From Mayfieldus sp038317345 (GTDB taxonomy: Bacteria; Actinomycetota; Thermoleophilia; Solirubrobacterales; 70-9), in NCBI GenBank assembly GCA_038317345.1, contig JBBQBH010000001.1:62001-126000 (forward strand): a stretch of 64,000 bases of DNA, in the 5' to 3' direction. Below the pieces are notes generated by a model that saw nothing but the letters and a program-made list of their open reading frames with translations, was not told where the DNA came from and searched no databases. Below, piece by piece: positions 35,363 to 43,746 of this stretch. Position 1 is the first letter of the stretch, and each line of letters starts with the position of its first letter. Both the position numbers and the translations under genes were made by a program.

Positions 35363-36850
35363 ATGCCCGACAAGCCTCCCTCAAACCGCTGGCGAAGCGC
35401 CCGCGAGAGCATCGCCAGCGGCCGCTCGCGACTGCTCGCCTTCGTACGGCGAAACAAGGTGCCGGTCGCGATCGGGTCCGCGCTTGTTGTGATCGCGCTC
35501 GCGATCGGCGCCTACGCCGCATACAAGGCACTGAGGCGACCGCCTGACGTGCACAACGCGAACGCGGCCTTCAAGCCCAAGGAGGAGAAGCCGAAGCGCA
35601 CCACGGTGAACTGGCCCCTTTACGGATACAACGCGCAGCGCACCCGCTACCTGCCGGCCAAAGGGATCAAGCCGCCATATCGAAAGCTTTGGTCCTACGG
35701 GAGCAAGCCGCTACTCGAATTCCCGCCGGTCTACGTCGACGGCACGGTCTACGGAATCGACAACAACGGCCACGTGTTCGCCCTCAACGCCGACACCGGC
35801 AAGATTCTCTGGAAGCGGCGCGTCGCCCAGCTCAACGCCTCCGGGCCGACCTACTCGCATCACCGCCTTTACGTCGTCAATCTGGTCCCGGGCCAGGTCC
35901 TCAGCCTCGACCCGAAGAATGGCCACACGGTGTGGAAGAAAGCGCTGGGGTCGCGCTCTGAGTCCTCGCCGCTCGTGGTTGGAAACCGCGTCTTCTTCGG
36001 CGATGAAGGCGGGGTCATCTATGCGGTAGACCGGCGCAACGGTCACACGATCTGGACGGCGCAGGTATGCGGAGCGGTCAAGGCGGCCCCCGCGTACCAG
36101 CACGGCATTCTCTATGCCGGCGACTATGGCGGCTGTATGAACGCGCTCAACTCACACAGCGGCAAGATCAAGTGGCAGTCGAGCTCGCAGGGGCTCGGCC
36201 TCGGCACCACCGGTGCGTTCTACTCGACTCCCGCGGTTGCGTTCGGACGCGTGTACAGCGGCAACAACGATCATCGCGTCTACAGCTTCTCGGCCAAGGA
36301 CGGGACCCTCGCCTGGAGCCACTCGACCGGCAGCTACGTCTACTCGGGCCCGACCGTCGCCGACACCCCCAGCACCCCGCCGACCGTTTACATCGGCTCG
36401 ATCGACGGCAACATCTACGCCCTCGACGCGAAGACGGGGGACACGCGCTGGAGTCACTCTGCCGGTGGGCCGGTGATCGGCTCGCTGAGCGCGGTCGGAG
36501 AGACCGTCTACGTCGCCACCTTTTCTCCCAAGCAGACGAACGGCTTCGCGATGACGAACGGCCACCAGGTCTTCCACTATGGAACCGGCGCCTACACGCC
36601 GGTGGTATCCGACGGCCGCCGCATCTATCTGACCGGCTACTCGAGCATCACAGCACTCCAACCGCTGACCAAGAGGCAGATCAAGGCGCGAGCCGAGGCG
36701 AAGAAGCAGAAGGCGGCGCACAAGCGACGGCGGCAGGTCGAACGCAGAAAGCGCCAGGCCCAAGCCAGGCAGCGAGCATCGAAGGCAAGCAAGAAGGCGC
36801 AACGGGGCAAGCCCGCCAAAGGCGGGCAGCACGGAGGGAAAGGTCCCTGA
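35363..36850 (+). CDS. Membrane-anchored PQQ-like beta-propeller protein
   Basis: A 495-residue protein with an N-terminal transmembrane helix (KVPVAIGSALVVIALAIGAY, about 33-53), so the rest is extracytoplasmic. From residue 75 it has seven or eight repeats of the PQQ/quinoprotein type (for example VYGIDNNGHVFALNADTGK then WKRRV). The tail from residue 425 is Lys/Arg/Gln-rich. The fold binds partners rather than cofactor in BamB-like proteins; I see no catalytic site. A 7-pair GCCCGCC-AAA-GGCGGGC hairpin lies inside its last codons. It converges with the GT39-like gene at 36871. Confidence 0.85.
   Translation: MPDKPPSNRWRSARESIASGRSRLLAFVRRNKVPVAIGSALVVIALAIGAYAAYKALRRPPDVHNANAAFKPKEEKPKRTTVNWPLYGYNAQRTRYLPAKGIKPPYRKLWSYGSKPLLEFPPVYVDGTVYGIDNNGHVFALNADTGKILWKRRVAQLNASGPTYSHHRLYVVNLVPGQVLSLDPKNGHTVWKKALGSRSESSPLVVGNRVFFGDEGGVIYAVDRRNGHTIWTAQVCGAVKAAPAYQHGILYAGDYGGCMNALNSHSGKIKWQSSSQGLGLGTTGAFYSTPAVAFGRVYSGNNDHRVYSFSAKDGTLAWSHSTGSYVYSGPTVADTPSTPPTVYIGSIDGNIYALDAKTGDTRWSHSAGGPVIGSLSAVGETVYVATFSPKQTNGFAMTNGHQVFHYGTGAYTPVVSDGRRIYLTGYSSITALQPLTKRQIKARAEAKKQKAAHKRRRQVERRKRQAQARQRASKASKKAQRGKPAKGGQHGGKGP
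36811..36827 (+). terminator. Hairpin inside the end of the beta-propeller gene
   Basis: GCCCGCC and GGCGGGC form seven perfect pairs with an AAA loop, 24 bases before the stop end at 36850. It could stop transcription from either convergent gene. There is no T run. Confidence 0.35.
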
Positions 36851-36870
36851 TCACGGCCCGGCGCGAGGAG

Positions 36871-38364
36871 CTATTCGCCCGGCATGAGAACCGAGGCGAC
36901 GGGGCCGCCTCCGATGAGGCGGCCCTGACGGAGGATGCGCAGTGGTACGGCGACCGGCCTGCGAGACCGAAACCGTGTCAGCGTGAAGTTCCAGGAGACC
37001 GGCTTTGACTCGACTCTTTGAAACTGGCGTGGCAGCAACCGCCGCGCGTAACGGTCGGCGTTGCTCTTCGACCCGACCAAATCGATCTCGCGCAGCGGCG
37101 GCAGTGACCCGCTGGCACGGTGAGCATCGAGGTAGTACATCAGCGGCCAGTCGGCGAAGTAGCGCACGGCGACGACCGCACGCTGGCCGTGCGCAGGTCC
37201 GATCGCCGCGGCCGCATTGGCGAGGTTCTCACGCTGATATTTCTGCAGTCGATCGATCTGAATCGTGAACGCGAGTCCGAGCAGGCAGAATGCCGCGGCA
37301 AGCCCGAGACCGGCGAGACCGGCCCTCCTGACCCCGAAGCCAGCGGCGAGGATCACGATCAGGGGCACGTAAACCGGCAGCATGTTGCGGCCAACCAGGT
37401 AGTCGGAACCGGCCAGGGCGAGGAGCAAAGGCGCCCCCACCCCAGCCGCCGCCACCCATAACGCTGGGAGCAAGGCCCGCCGCTCGCGACCCTCGGCGAG
37501 CAAGGCGAAGAGGCACACTGCGGCGACCGCGAGCCCCGCGGGTAGGACGAGCGGAAACGGACCCGCCAGCCGGACTCCGTGCTCGTCGCCGTTGTCGTCG
37601 CCGACCAGCTTCGCCGCCGAGCGCTCGAGTCGCTGCTCGAGCGGCTCTTTAGCGATCCAGCGCGCATGCTGGTTCGATGCCTGATGAAGGGCGATCGGCA
37701 AAAGCAGCGCTCCGGCCGCCGCCACGCAGGCGCAGGCGATGACGACCTGCCGGCGCCGAACGGCCCGCCACAGCATCAGGGCGCCCTCGGGCGCGACCAC
37801 GAAGATGGCGAAGTAGTGGGTTGCGAGCGCCAGGGCGGAGAACAGCGCCCACCCCGCCAGCACGCCTCGACCGGGTCCTTCCTCGGGGGCTCGCAGTGCC
37901 CGCGCGAAGAACAGAAACGACAGGCAGGTGAGCAGAAAGACGAGGGAATACGCCCGGGCGTCCTGCGAGAACCAGATCAGGAACGGATTGATGGCGACGA
38001 TCGCGGCTGCAATCAGACCGACCCGCCGCGTCGTGAGCTTCGACGCCGCGAGGTAGATGACGACGATCGAAGCCGTACCGGCGAGCGCCGACAGCGAACG
38101 GAGGCCGACCTCACCAATACCGAAGACACGTGACCAGAGCCAGGCAACGGCGTAGTAAAGCGGCGGGCTCGACTCGCTGTTCGGGACCGCCGAGAGAGTG
38201 TCGAAGAGGCTCGGGTGGAGGACCCGGACGGCGGTGACGGCCTCGTCGTAACGGTAGCTCTGCAGCCCAAGGGTGGCAAAGCGAAGGCCCCCGCCCAGCA
38301 GAACGATTGCGGCCAGCACCGCGAGCTCCGGCTGCTCGCGAAGCAGCCGGCGTGCCCTCTGCAT
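36871..38364 (-). CDS. GT39/ArnT-like membrane glycosyltransferase
   Basis: A 497-residue polytopic protein with about eleven hydrophobic segments. The first extracytoplasmic loop reads SYRYDEAVTAVRVL then SESSPPLYYAVAWLW, the Asp-Glu pair and PPLYY element of GT39 and ArnT-type proteins. LIWFSQDARAYSLVFLLT (SQ-DARxY) is the second family motif. These enzymes use polyprenyl-phosphate sugars outside the membrane. The C-terminal soluble region (about 400-497) contains a short domain. The ATG overlaps the hisF stop (TGATG), which couples a surface glycan gene to a histidine gene. Confidence 0.85.
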   Translation of the reverse strand: MQRARRLLREQPELAVLAAIVLLGGGLRFATLGLQSYRYDEAVTAVRVLHPSLFDTLSAVPNSESSPPLYYAVAWLWSRVFGIGEVGLRSLSALAGTASIVVIYLAASKLTTRRVGLIAAAIVAINPFLIWFSQDARAYSLVFLLTCLSFLFFARALRAPEEGPGRGVLAGWALFSALALATHYFAIFVVAPEGALMLWRAVRRRQVVIACACVAAAGALLLPIALHQASNQHARWIAKEPLEQRLERSAAKLVGDDNGDEHGVRLAGPFPLVLPAGLAVAAVCLFALLAEGRERRALLPALWVAAAGVGAPLLLALAGSDYLVGRNMLPVYVPLIVILAAGFGVRRAGLAGLGLAAAFCLLGLAFTIQIDRLQKYQRENLANAAAAIGPAHGQRAVVAVRYFADWPLMYYLDAHRASGSLPPLREIDLVGSKSNADRYARRLLPRQFQRVESKPVSWNFTLTRFRSRRPVAVPLRILRQGRLIGGGPVASVLMPGE

Positions 38365-39182
38365 CAGAGCCGCACTGGTATCCCGCGCTCGGCCAGGTGC
38401 TGCTTGGCGTCGCGCACCCGGTAGGTCCCGTAGTGAAAGATCGAGGCGCAGAGCACCGCATCGGCGCCGCCGTCGGTGATCGCCTCGGAGAGATGCCCGA
38501 GCTCACCGGCGCCGCCGGAGGCGATCACCGGCACCGGGACCGCGTCGGCGACCGCCCGGGTCAGCTCTAGGTCGTAGCCGTCGGTTGTGCCGTCACGATC
38601 CATGCTTGTCAGCAGCACCTCCCCCGCTCCGCGCTCGACCGCTTCGCGCGCCCAGGCGACCGCCTCGCGACCCTCGACCCGCTTGCGACCCCCGTTCACA
38701 TAGACGTCCCAGCTCAGGTCCCCGAACCATCCCGGCGGAGCCTCACAGCTGGGCGATGAGGTCTGCGGCCCGTCGGGCCCGGTCCGCTTGGCGTCGATCG
38801 CGATCACCACGCACTGGGTGCCGAAGGTCTCCGCCAGCTCCCCGAGCAGCTCTGGGCGATCCAGGGCAGCCGAGTTGACCGACACCTTGTCGGCGCCGGC
38901 GTCGAGCACCGCCTGCGCATCCTCGACCGATCGGATTCCACCCCCGATCGTGAACGGGATGAAGACGTTATCGGCGGTGCGCCTCGCCAGCTCGACGATC
39001 GTCTCACGGTCCTCGTGGGAGGCGGTGATGTCGAGAAAGACGAGCTCGTCGGCGCCCTCGGCGTCGTAGCGCTCGGCCAGCTCGACCGGGTCGCCTGCGT
39101 CACGCAGGCCGACGAAGTTGGTGCCCTTGACGACGCGGCCGGCGTCGACGTCGAGGCAGGGAATGACGCGCTTCAGCACCAC
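38364..39182 (-). CDS. hisF: Imidazole glycerol phosphate synthase subunit HisF
   Basis: A 272-residue TIM-barrel cyclase that uses ammonia from HisH to close the imidazole ring and release AICAR. IPCLDVDAGRVVKG supplies the first catalytic Asp and VIAIDAKR the second. LLTSMDRDGTTDGYDLEL and VIASGGAGELGHL are phosphate-binding. About 16 extra residues (TGPDGPQTSSPSCEAPPG, within 137-160) sit between strand 5 and the YVNGGRK motif. Its partners hisH and hisA lie 18.5 kb away. The ATG at 39182 is unambiguous. Confidence 0.95.
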   Translation of the reverse strand: MVLKRVIPCLDVDAGRVVKGTNFVGLRDAGDPVELAERYDAEGADELVFLDITASHEDRETIVELARRTADNVFIPFTIGGGIRSVEDAQAVLDAGADKVSVNSAALDRPELLGELAETFGTQCVVIAIDAKRTGPDGPQTSSPSCEAPPGWFGDLSWDVYVNGGRKRVEGREAVAWAREAVERGAGEVLLTSMDRDGTTDGYDLELTRAVADAVPVPVIASGGAGELGHLSEAITDGGADAVLCASIFHYGTYRVRDAKQHLAERGIPVRL

Positions 39183-39229
39183 GGGACTCAGGGTAACGAC
39201 GCACGTCCGGCTCCCCCGCAGGCCCTATC

Positions 39230-39262
39230 CCGGCCCGGAGGAGCTGGGCTCCCCCGGGCCGG
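39230..39262 (-). terminator. Strong GC hairpin between galM and hisF
   Basis: CCGGCCCGGAGGAGC pairs with GCTCCCCCGGGCCGG across a three-base loop, fifteen positions with one mismatch. It lies just past the galM stop on the minus strand and upstream of hisF. It is the strongest stem in the window and a likely transcript boundary. No T run follows. Confidence 0.6.
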
Positions 39263-39283
39263 TCGGGGTCAGAGCATCGCCCC

Positions 39284-40567
39284 TTACTTCTTGTGCGTGG
39301 TTCCGAACTCGTAGATCGTCGTCGAGTTGAACTTCTCGCCCGGCCGCAGCACGGTCGAGGGGAAGTTCGGGTGGTTGGGCGAGTCCGGGAAGTGCTGGGT
39401 CTCCAGCGCCAGCCCGTCGCCTTGCCGGTACTGACGACCGCTCGTGCCGTAGAGCGTCCCGTCGAGGAAATTGCCCGAGTAGAACTGAATCCCGGGCTCC
39501 GTCGTTGAGATCTTCAGCTCACGTCCGCTGGAGGGATCTCGCAGCACCGCCGCCCTTTTCAGGCTGGTATCGCCCGCCGGGCGGTTGAGCACCCAGTTGT
39601 GGTCATAGCCGCGCCCGATCACGAGCTGCGGGTCGTTCTCGCGGATGCGCTCGCCGATCGCATGGAAGCTGCCAAAGTCGAACGGCGTGCCCGCCACCGG
39701 ATCGATGGCACCGGTCGGAATCAGGTTCGGGTCGTCCGGCGTATAGCGGTCGGCGTCGATTTTCAGCTGGTGATCGTAGATCGTCCCCGACCCCTCTCCA
39801 GCCAGGTTCCAGTAGGCATGGTTCGTGAGGTTGAGGACCGTAGGCGCGTCGGTGGTCGCCTTGTAGTCGATGCGCAGCCGGTTGTGCGTGTCGAGGGTGT
39901 ATTCGACCTCAGTCGTCAGCGTGCCGGGATAGCCCGTCGTGCAGGGCGGAGTACTCGGCATGCTCGGCGTGCATCCCTCGGCCGCCGGGCTCGTGTACCG
40001 GAGCTTCACGCCCGCCGAGTGGTCGGTCTCGACCGGAGTGGCATCCCAGACCTTCACGTTGAACCCCTCGAAGCCTCCATGGAGGCTGTTGGGCGTGTTG
40101 TTGATGTCGAGCGAGTACTCCGTGCCGTCGAGGGTGAACCTGCCATTGGCGATGCGGTTCCCGTAGCGGCCGATGATCGCGCCGAAGTACGGATTCGACT
40201 TCTTGTACGCGTCGCCCAGGTATCCCGCGAGGTCCTTGAAGCCAAGCGTCACGTTCGCGCGGTGCCCCTTCCGGTCCGGCGTCCAGAGCTGCTCGAGGAT
40301 GCCGCCGTAGGTGAGGATCTTCGCCGTCGTGCTCCCGTTGGAGAGCGTGTAGCGGTCGATGGCCGTTCCGTCGGGCAGGGCCCCGAACGGTTCCTTGGTC
40401 ACGGTGACCTCATTCGACGCATGCGCGTGCTTGTGCTTGGAATGTTTGCCTGCCTTCCCGCCGGCGAGCGCCGGGGCCGCGATGACGACAAGGGCGATCA
40501 GACCCGCCAGCGCCACTACCACCATCGATGCCCGACGGGATCCGTGATGCGAGAGTCTCTTCCTCAC
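39284..40567 (-). CDS. galM: Exported aldose 1-epimerase (galactose mutarotase)
   Basis: A 427-residue mutarotase that interconverts alpha and beta anomers of hexoses. Residues 1-36 form a signal peptide (RRASMVVVALAGLIALVVIA then APALA), with a weakly twin-Arg-like SRR. A His/Lys-rich stretch (KHSKHKHAHA) follows. The catalytic fold has NSLHGGFEGFNVKVW (substrate loop), LNLTNHAYWNLAG (catalytic His) and GIQFYSGNFLDG plus LALETQHFPDSPNHPNFP (Glu base). The GTG at 40567 has a perfect AAGGAGG six bases upstream. An exported enzyme can act on sugars in the envelope before uptake. Confidence 0.88.
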   Translation of the reverse strand: MRKRLSHHGSRRASMVVVALAGLIALVVIAAPALAGGKAGKHSKHKHAHASNEVTVTKEPFGALPDGTAIDRYTLSNGSTTAKILTYGGILEQLWTPDRKGHRANVTLGFKDLAGYLGDAYKKSNPYFGAIIGRYGNRIANGRFTLDGTEYSLDINNTPNSLHGGFEGFNVKVWDATPVETDHSAGVKLRYTSPAAEGCTPSMPSTPPCTTGYPGTLTTEVEYTLDTHNRLRIDYKATTDAPTVLNLTNHAYWNLAGEGSGTIYDHQLKIDADRYTPDDPNLIPTGAIDPVAGTPFDFGSFHAIGERIRENDPQLVIGRGYDHNWVLNRPAGDTSLKRAAVLRDPSSGRELKISTTEPGIQFYSGNFLDGTLYGTSGRQYRQGDGLALETQHFPDSPNHPNFPSTVLRPGEKFNSTTIYEFGTTHKK

Positions 40568-40573
40568 TGTGCA

Positions 40574-40580
40574 CCTCCTT
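40574..40580 (-). promoter_or_regulatory. Ribosome site fixing the galM start
   Basis: AAGGAGG on the minus strand, six bases before the GTG at 40567. This is why I reject a longer frame that begins at 40654. Confidence 0.85.
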
Positions 40581-40666
40581 GTGGGTCGTGTCGTGGGTCC
40601 TTCCGCCGCACGACCGACCGATGTCGAACATGAGGGCATTACCCGCAACCACATGGTGCTTATACA

Positions 40667-40674
40667 TTCGAAAG
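40667..40674 (-). promoter_or_regulatory. Candidate DeoR operator upstream of galM
   Basis: TTCGAAAG, shared with the site upstream of deoR, lies about 100 bases before galM. A TATAAG box overlaps the next bases on the minus strand (reading CTTTCGAATGTATAAG). Assignment rests on only a few sites. Confidence 0.4.
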
Positions 40675-40720
40675 GAGAATGTTTCTAAATCGCAAGACAG
40701 CGGCGGAGCCGCGCCTGCGG

Positions 40721-41551
40721 TCAAACCGCGATCTGTACCTCGCAGCCGGATTCCCTCAGCGCTTCGACAACCGTCGGGTCCGCCGATTCACCGGTGATCA
40801 CCATGCCCACGTCGTCGATCGGGCACAGGTGCGCGAGCTCTACATCTCCGATCTTGCTGCCATCGGCGAGCACGATGCTTCGCCCGGCGGCCCTGATCAT
40901 CCGTTTCTTCACCTCCGCCTCCGGGAGGTTCATGTTGGTGATACCGGCAGCCGGGTCGACGCCATTACATCCGAGCATCAGGGTGTTGACCCTGATCTGG
41001 TCGAGAATCACCGTGGCCAGCGGATCGACGAGGGAATGCTGCAGCGGCCGCAGGGTGCCGCCGAGCAGGACGACGGTGATCCGGGGATTCCCCGGCTCGA
41101 GCTCCAGGGCCGTCTTCAGCCCGTTCGTGAACACGACGACGTTCTCGAGATCCGTGCGTGCGCTGAGCGCCCGCGCGGCGGCGGCGGCAGTGGTCCCCGC
41201 ATCGATCAGCAGCGCATCCCCGTCGCTGACCAGCCCCGCTGCGGCCCGCCCGATCGCCACCTTCTCCTCGGCGAAGCTCGTCTCGCTCACCTCGAAGGGC
41301 CGCTCCCGCTCGGACAACGTGCGCGGGATCGCGCCGCCCCGAATCCGGTACACCTCGCCACGCGAATCGAGCACGTCGAGGTCACTGCGCACCGTCACCT
41401 CGGAGATGCCGAAGCGCTCGCTGAGCTCCCGAACGTGCAGGAAATGGCGCTCGCGGATCGCCTCGAGCATCTGGTCTCGTCGCAGGGCGGCGTCGGGCGG
41501 ACGCTCGGGGACGCTCGTGGCGGGTGCCCTGTCGGCTGGCCGCTTCGCCAT
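40721..41551 (-). CDS. DeoR-family transcriptional regulator
   Basis: A 276-residue repressor. The N-terminal helix-turn-helix (about 22-78) reads RDQMLEAIRERHFLHVREL, SERFGISEVTVRSDLD and RGEVYRIRGGAIP. The C-terminal sugar-phosphate-binding domain (about 95-250) has LLIDAGTTAAAAARAL and MLGCNGVDPAAGITNMN, the SIS-like effector site of DeoR proteins. Residues 1-22 are a disordered extension. It follows the xylA stop by 50 bases on the same strand but lies in front of galM. It probably senses a phosphorylated sugar from this island and controls the nearby sugar genes. Confidence 0.93.
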   Translation of the reverse strand: MAKRPADRAPATSVPERPPDAALRRDQMLEAIRERHFLHVRELSERFGISEVTVRSDLDVLDSRGEVYRIRGGAIPRTLSERERPFEVSETSFAEEKVAIGRAAAGLVSDGDALLIDAGTTAAAAARALSARTDLENVVVFTNGLKTALELEPGNPRITVVLLGGTLRPLQHSLVDPLATVILDQIRVNTLMLGCNGVDPAAGITNMNLPEAEVKKRMIRAAGRSIVLADGSKIGDVELAHLCPIDDVGMVITGESADPTVVEALRESGCEVQIAV

Positions 41552-41575
41552 TGCCCAGACACTCTATCCGGGGTG

Positions 41576-41590
41576 TTTCGCGTTCGAAAG
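41576..41590 (-). promoter_or_regulatory. Candidate DeoR operator upstream of deoR
   Basis: TTTCGCGTTCGAAAG, 25 to 39 bases before the deoR start. It contains the same TTCGAAAG as the galM site plus a second TTTCG. A position over the promoter fits autorepression. Confidence 0.45.
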
Positions 41591-41601
41591 TACCCGCGGC
41601 G

Positions 41602-42747
41602 TCAGCGCATGCCGAGCAGCACCTCGGTGAGCAGCTGGTCGAGACGCTCGTTGGCATAGCCGCGGACCGCGAGCGCATCGAGGCCGTCGGCCTCAGCCTT
41701 CAATACTTCTCCCTCCGCCCCGTCTGCAGGGTCGAGTGTTGGCTTGGCCAACTCGCCTGCCGAGGTCGAAGCGAGGGCCTCCTGGACTTCGGGGAGCTGA
41801 TCGAAGTGTCGGGCGCGCTCCGCCAGTGCCTCGTAGGTGCGCATGCACCCCGCCGCGAACTCCCACACGCCGGCCCCATCCTCGTTGCGGTAGGGGTGGG
41901 CGTCGAAGTGACGGGGTCCGTCATAGCCCGCGCGCTCCAGGAGGCGAACGAGCAGGAACGCCTCCTTGAGGTCCTCGGCTCCGAAGCGAAAGTCCTGGTC
42001 GTAGCGCCCGATCCGCTGCGCGTTGAGGTCGATGTGGAACAGCTTTCCAGCCCAGAGCGCCTGGCCAACCGCGTGGTGAACGGAAAGGCCGGCCATCGTC
42101 TCGTGGGCGACCTCGGGGTTGACGCCCACCATCTCGGGGCGCTCCAGGGTGGTGATGAAGTGCAGCGCATGCCCGACGGTGGGCAGGAAGATGTCGCCGC
42201 GCGGCTCGTTTGGCTTCGGCTCGATCGCGAAGCGCAGCTCGTAGCCCTGCTCGACGACGTACTCGACGAGCGTGTTGATTGCCTCGCGGTAGCGCTCCAA
42301 TGCGTCCCTCGGATCTTTGGCGGCGCCGGCCTCGACACCCTCGCGACCACCCCAAAAGTCGTAGATCTCTGCCGCCAGCCGCGCACCGAGGTCGATTGCC
42401 CGCATCGCCTTGCCGATCGCCGCGCGACGCACCCCCCGATCATTGGAGGTGAAGGCTCCGTCCTTGAAAGCCGGGTGGGTGAAGAGATTGGTCGTCGCCA
42501 TCCCGACGCCGAGGCCGGTCCCTTCGAGCGCCGCCTGAAACCGCGCAACGATCTTCTCGGCCTCGGCCGCGGAAGTTCCCAGGGGCACGAGATCGTTGTC
42601 GTGCAGGCTCACGCCCCAGGCGCCCAGCTCGGCGAGCTTGTGGACCGATTCCACCGGGTCCAGGGGCGCGCGGGTCGGGTCCCCGAACGGGTCGCGCCCA
42701 GGGTTGCCGACCGTCCAGAGACCGAATGTGAACCGGTGCTCAGCCAT
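41602..42747 (-). CDS. xylA: Xylose isomerase
   Basis: A 381-residue metal-dependent TIM-barrel isomerase converting D-xylose to D-xylulose. FGLWTVGNPGRDPFG begins the family, SLHDNDL gives the catalytic His, IEPKPNEPRGD gives metal Glu and Lys, and RHFDAHPYR gives the last metal Asp. Length and motifs fit the short actinobacterial class I type. The ATG at 42747 overlaps the dehydrogenase gene by eight bases; earlier codons are shadow. It follows xylB and the dehydrogenase in one operon. Confidence 0.95.
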   Translation of the reverse strand: MAEHRFTFGLWTVGNPGRDPFGDPTRAPLDPVESVHKLAELGAWGVSLHDNDLVPLGTSAAEAEKIVARFQAALEGTGLGVGMATTNLFTHPAFKDGAFTSNDRGVRRAAIGKAMRAIDLGARLAAEIYDFWGGREGVEAGAAKDPRDALERYREAINTLVEYVVEQGYELRFAIEPKPNEPRGDIFLPTVGHALHFITTLERPEMVGVNPEVAHETMAGLSVHHAVGQALWAGKLFHIDLNAQRIGRYDQDFRFGAEDLKEAFLLVRLLERAGYDGPRHFDAHPYRNEDGAGVWEFAAGCMRTYEALAERARHFDQLPEVQEALASTSAGELAKPTLDPADGAEGEVLKAEADGLDALAVRGYANERLDQLLTEVLLGMR

Positions 42748-43744
42748 CGCCCACCTCGGCGCAGGGTACGGGCTCGCCGCCGCGCCCGGCCGAGCCGTAC
42801 AGGGCCTCGATCGCACGCGCCTGGCCGATTGCGTCGTCGCGGCCGAGCAGCGGCTCGCCGGCCCCGCGGATTGCGGCGCTGATGTCCTCGAACTCGAGGC
42901 GGTAGGAGTCGGCGGCCGGGACCTCCACGCGCTCCACATCTCCGTCGCGCAGCAGCTCGATCGCCGGCTCGCCGATCAGGTACGGCCGTGGGATGCGCAG
43001 CGTGGCCCGCGAGCCCACCACCTCGAGCAGGCTGTTGTCGGGAACGTCGATGCCGCAGTCGAAATGGGCCAACAGGTCGCCCGGGAAGACGAGGGTGCCT
43101 GTGAAGCGCACGTCGACGCCGCTCGGCCCGACGACCTGGCGGCCGATCGCGATCTCCGGCTCGCCCCCGAACAGGCGAGTGCCGCTGACGCAGTAACAGC
43201 CAACGTCCATCAGGGCGCCTCCGTCCAGATCGGCACTCAGGCGAACGTCTCCGGCCCGGTCGAGCGTGAACCCGAACGACGCGCGCAGCAGGCACAGCTC
43301 GCCGATCTCCCCGGCCACCACGAGCTCCTTCGCCCACCTCGTCTGGGGATGGTGGCGATACATGAAGCCTTCGCTGAGGATCCGCCCCACCCGGTCGGCG
43401 GCGTCGAACGCCCGCTCGACCTCAGCGACGCGCCGACTCATGGGCTTCTCGCAAAGCACATGCTTGCCGGCTTCCAGCGCCTTGAGCGACCACTCGACGT
43501 GCATCGAGTTTGGCAGCGGGATGTAGACGGCCTCGACTTCCTGATCGGCGAGCAGCGCCTCGTAGGAGCCGTAGGCGCGGGGAATCCCCTCCTTCGCCGC
43601 GTAGCGGTCCGCAAACTCCTGCGACCGGCTGGCGACCGCGAGCAGCTCGATCTGGCTCGACTCCCGCAGCTCGGGCAGAACCCGCTCGTTGATCTTCGCT
43701 GTCGAGACGATCCCCCAGCGCACAGGCTGCGCGTCTGCTTGCAT
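42740..43744 (-). CDS. Gfo/Idh/MocA family oxidoreductase
   Basis: About 334 residues. WGIVSTAKINERVLPEL is the Rossmann NAD(P) loop, AVYIPLPNSMHVEWSLKALEAGKHVLCEKPMS is the EKP motif with the active-site Lys, and GALMDVGCYCV is the GxxxDxGxH-like motif (Cys in place of the His). The C-terminal domain is alpha/beta. Members oxidise or reduce sugars and sugar derivatives; xylose dehydrogenase is one well known member. In this xyl operon it may act on xylose, but the substrate is not proven. ATG 43744 has GAGGAG eight bases upstream; a GTG at 43750 overlaps the xylB stop. Confidence 0.85.
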   Translation of the reverse strand: MQADAQPVRWGIVSTAKINERVLPELRESSQIELLAVASRSQEFADRYAAKEGIPRAYGSYEALLADQEVEAVYIPLPNSMHVEWSLKALEAGKHVLCEKPMSRRVAEVERAFDAADRVGRILSEGFMYRHHPQTRWAKELVVAGEIGELCLLRASFGFTLDRAGDVRLSADLDGGALMDVGCYCVSGTRLFGGEPEIAIGRQVVGPSGVDVRFTGTLVFPGDLLAHFDCGIDVPDNSLLEVVGSRATLRIPRPYLIGEPAIELLRDGDVERVEVPAADSYRLEFEDISAAIRGAGEPLLGRDDAIGQARAIEALYGSAGRGGEPVPCAEVGDG

Positions 43745-43746
43745 GC

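Noticed and set aside
41524..42882. Plus-strand open frame of about 450 codons opposite xylA
   Set aside because: No domain signature, and xylA has a full set of active-site motifs on the minus strand.
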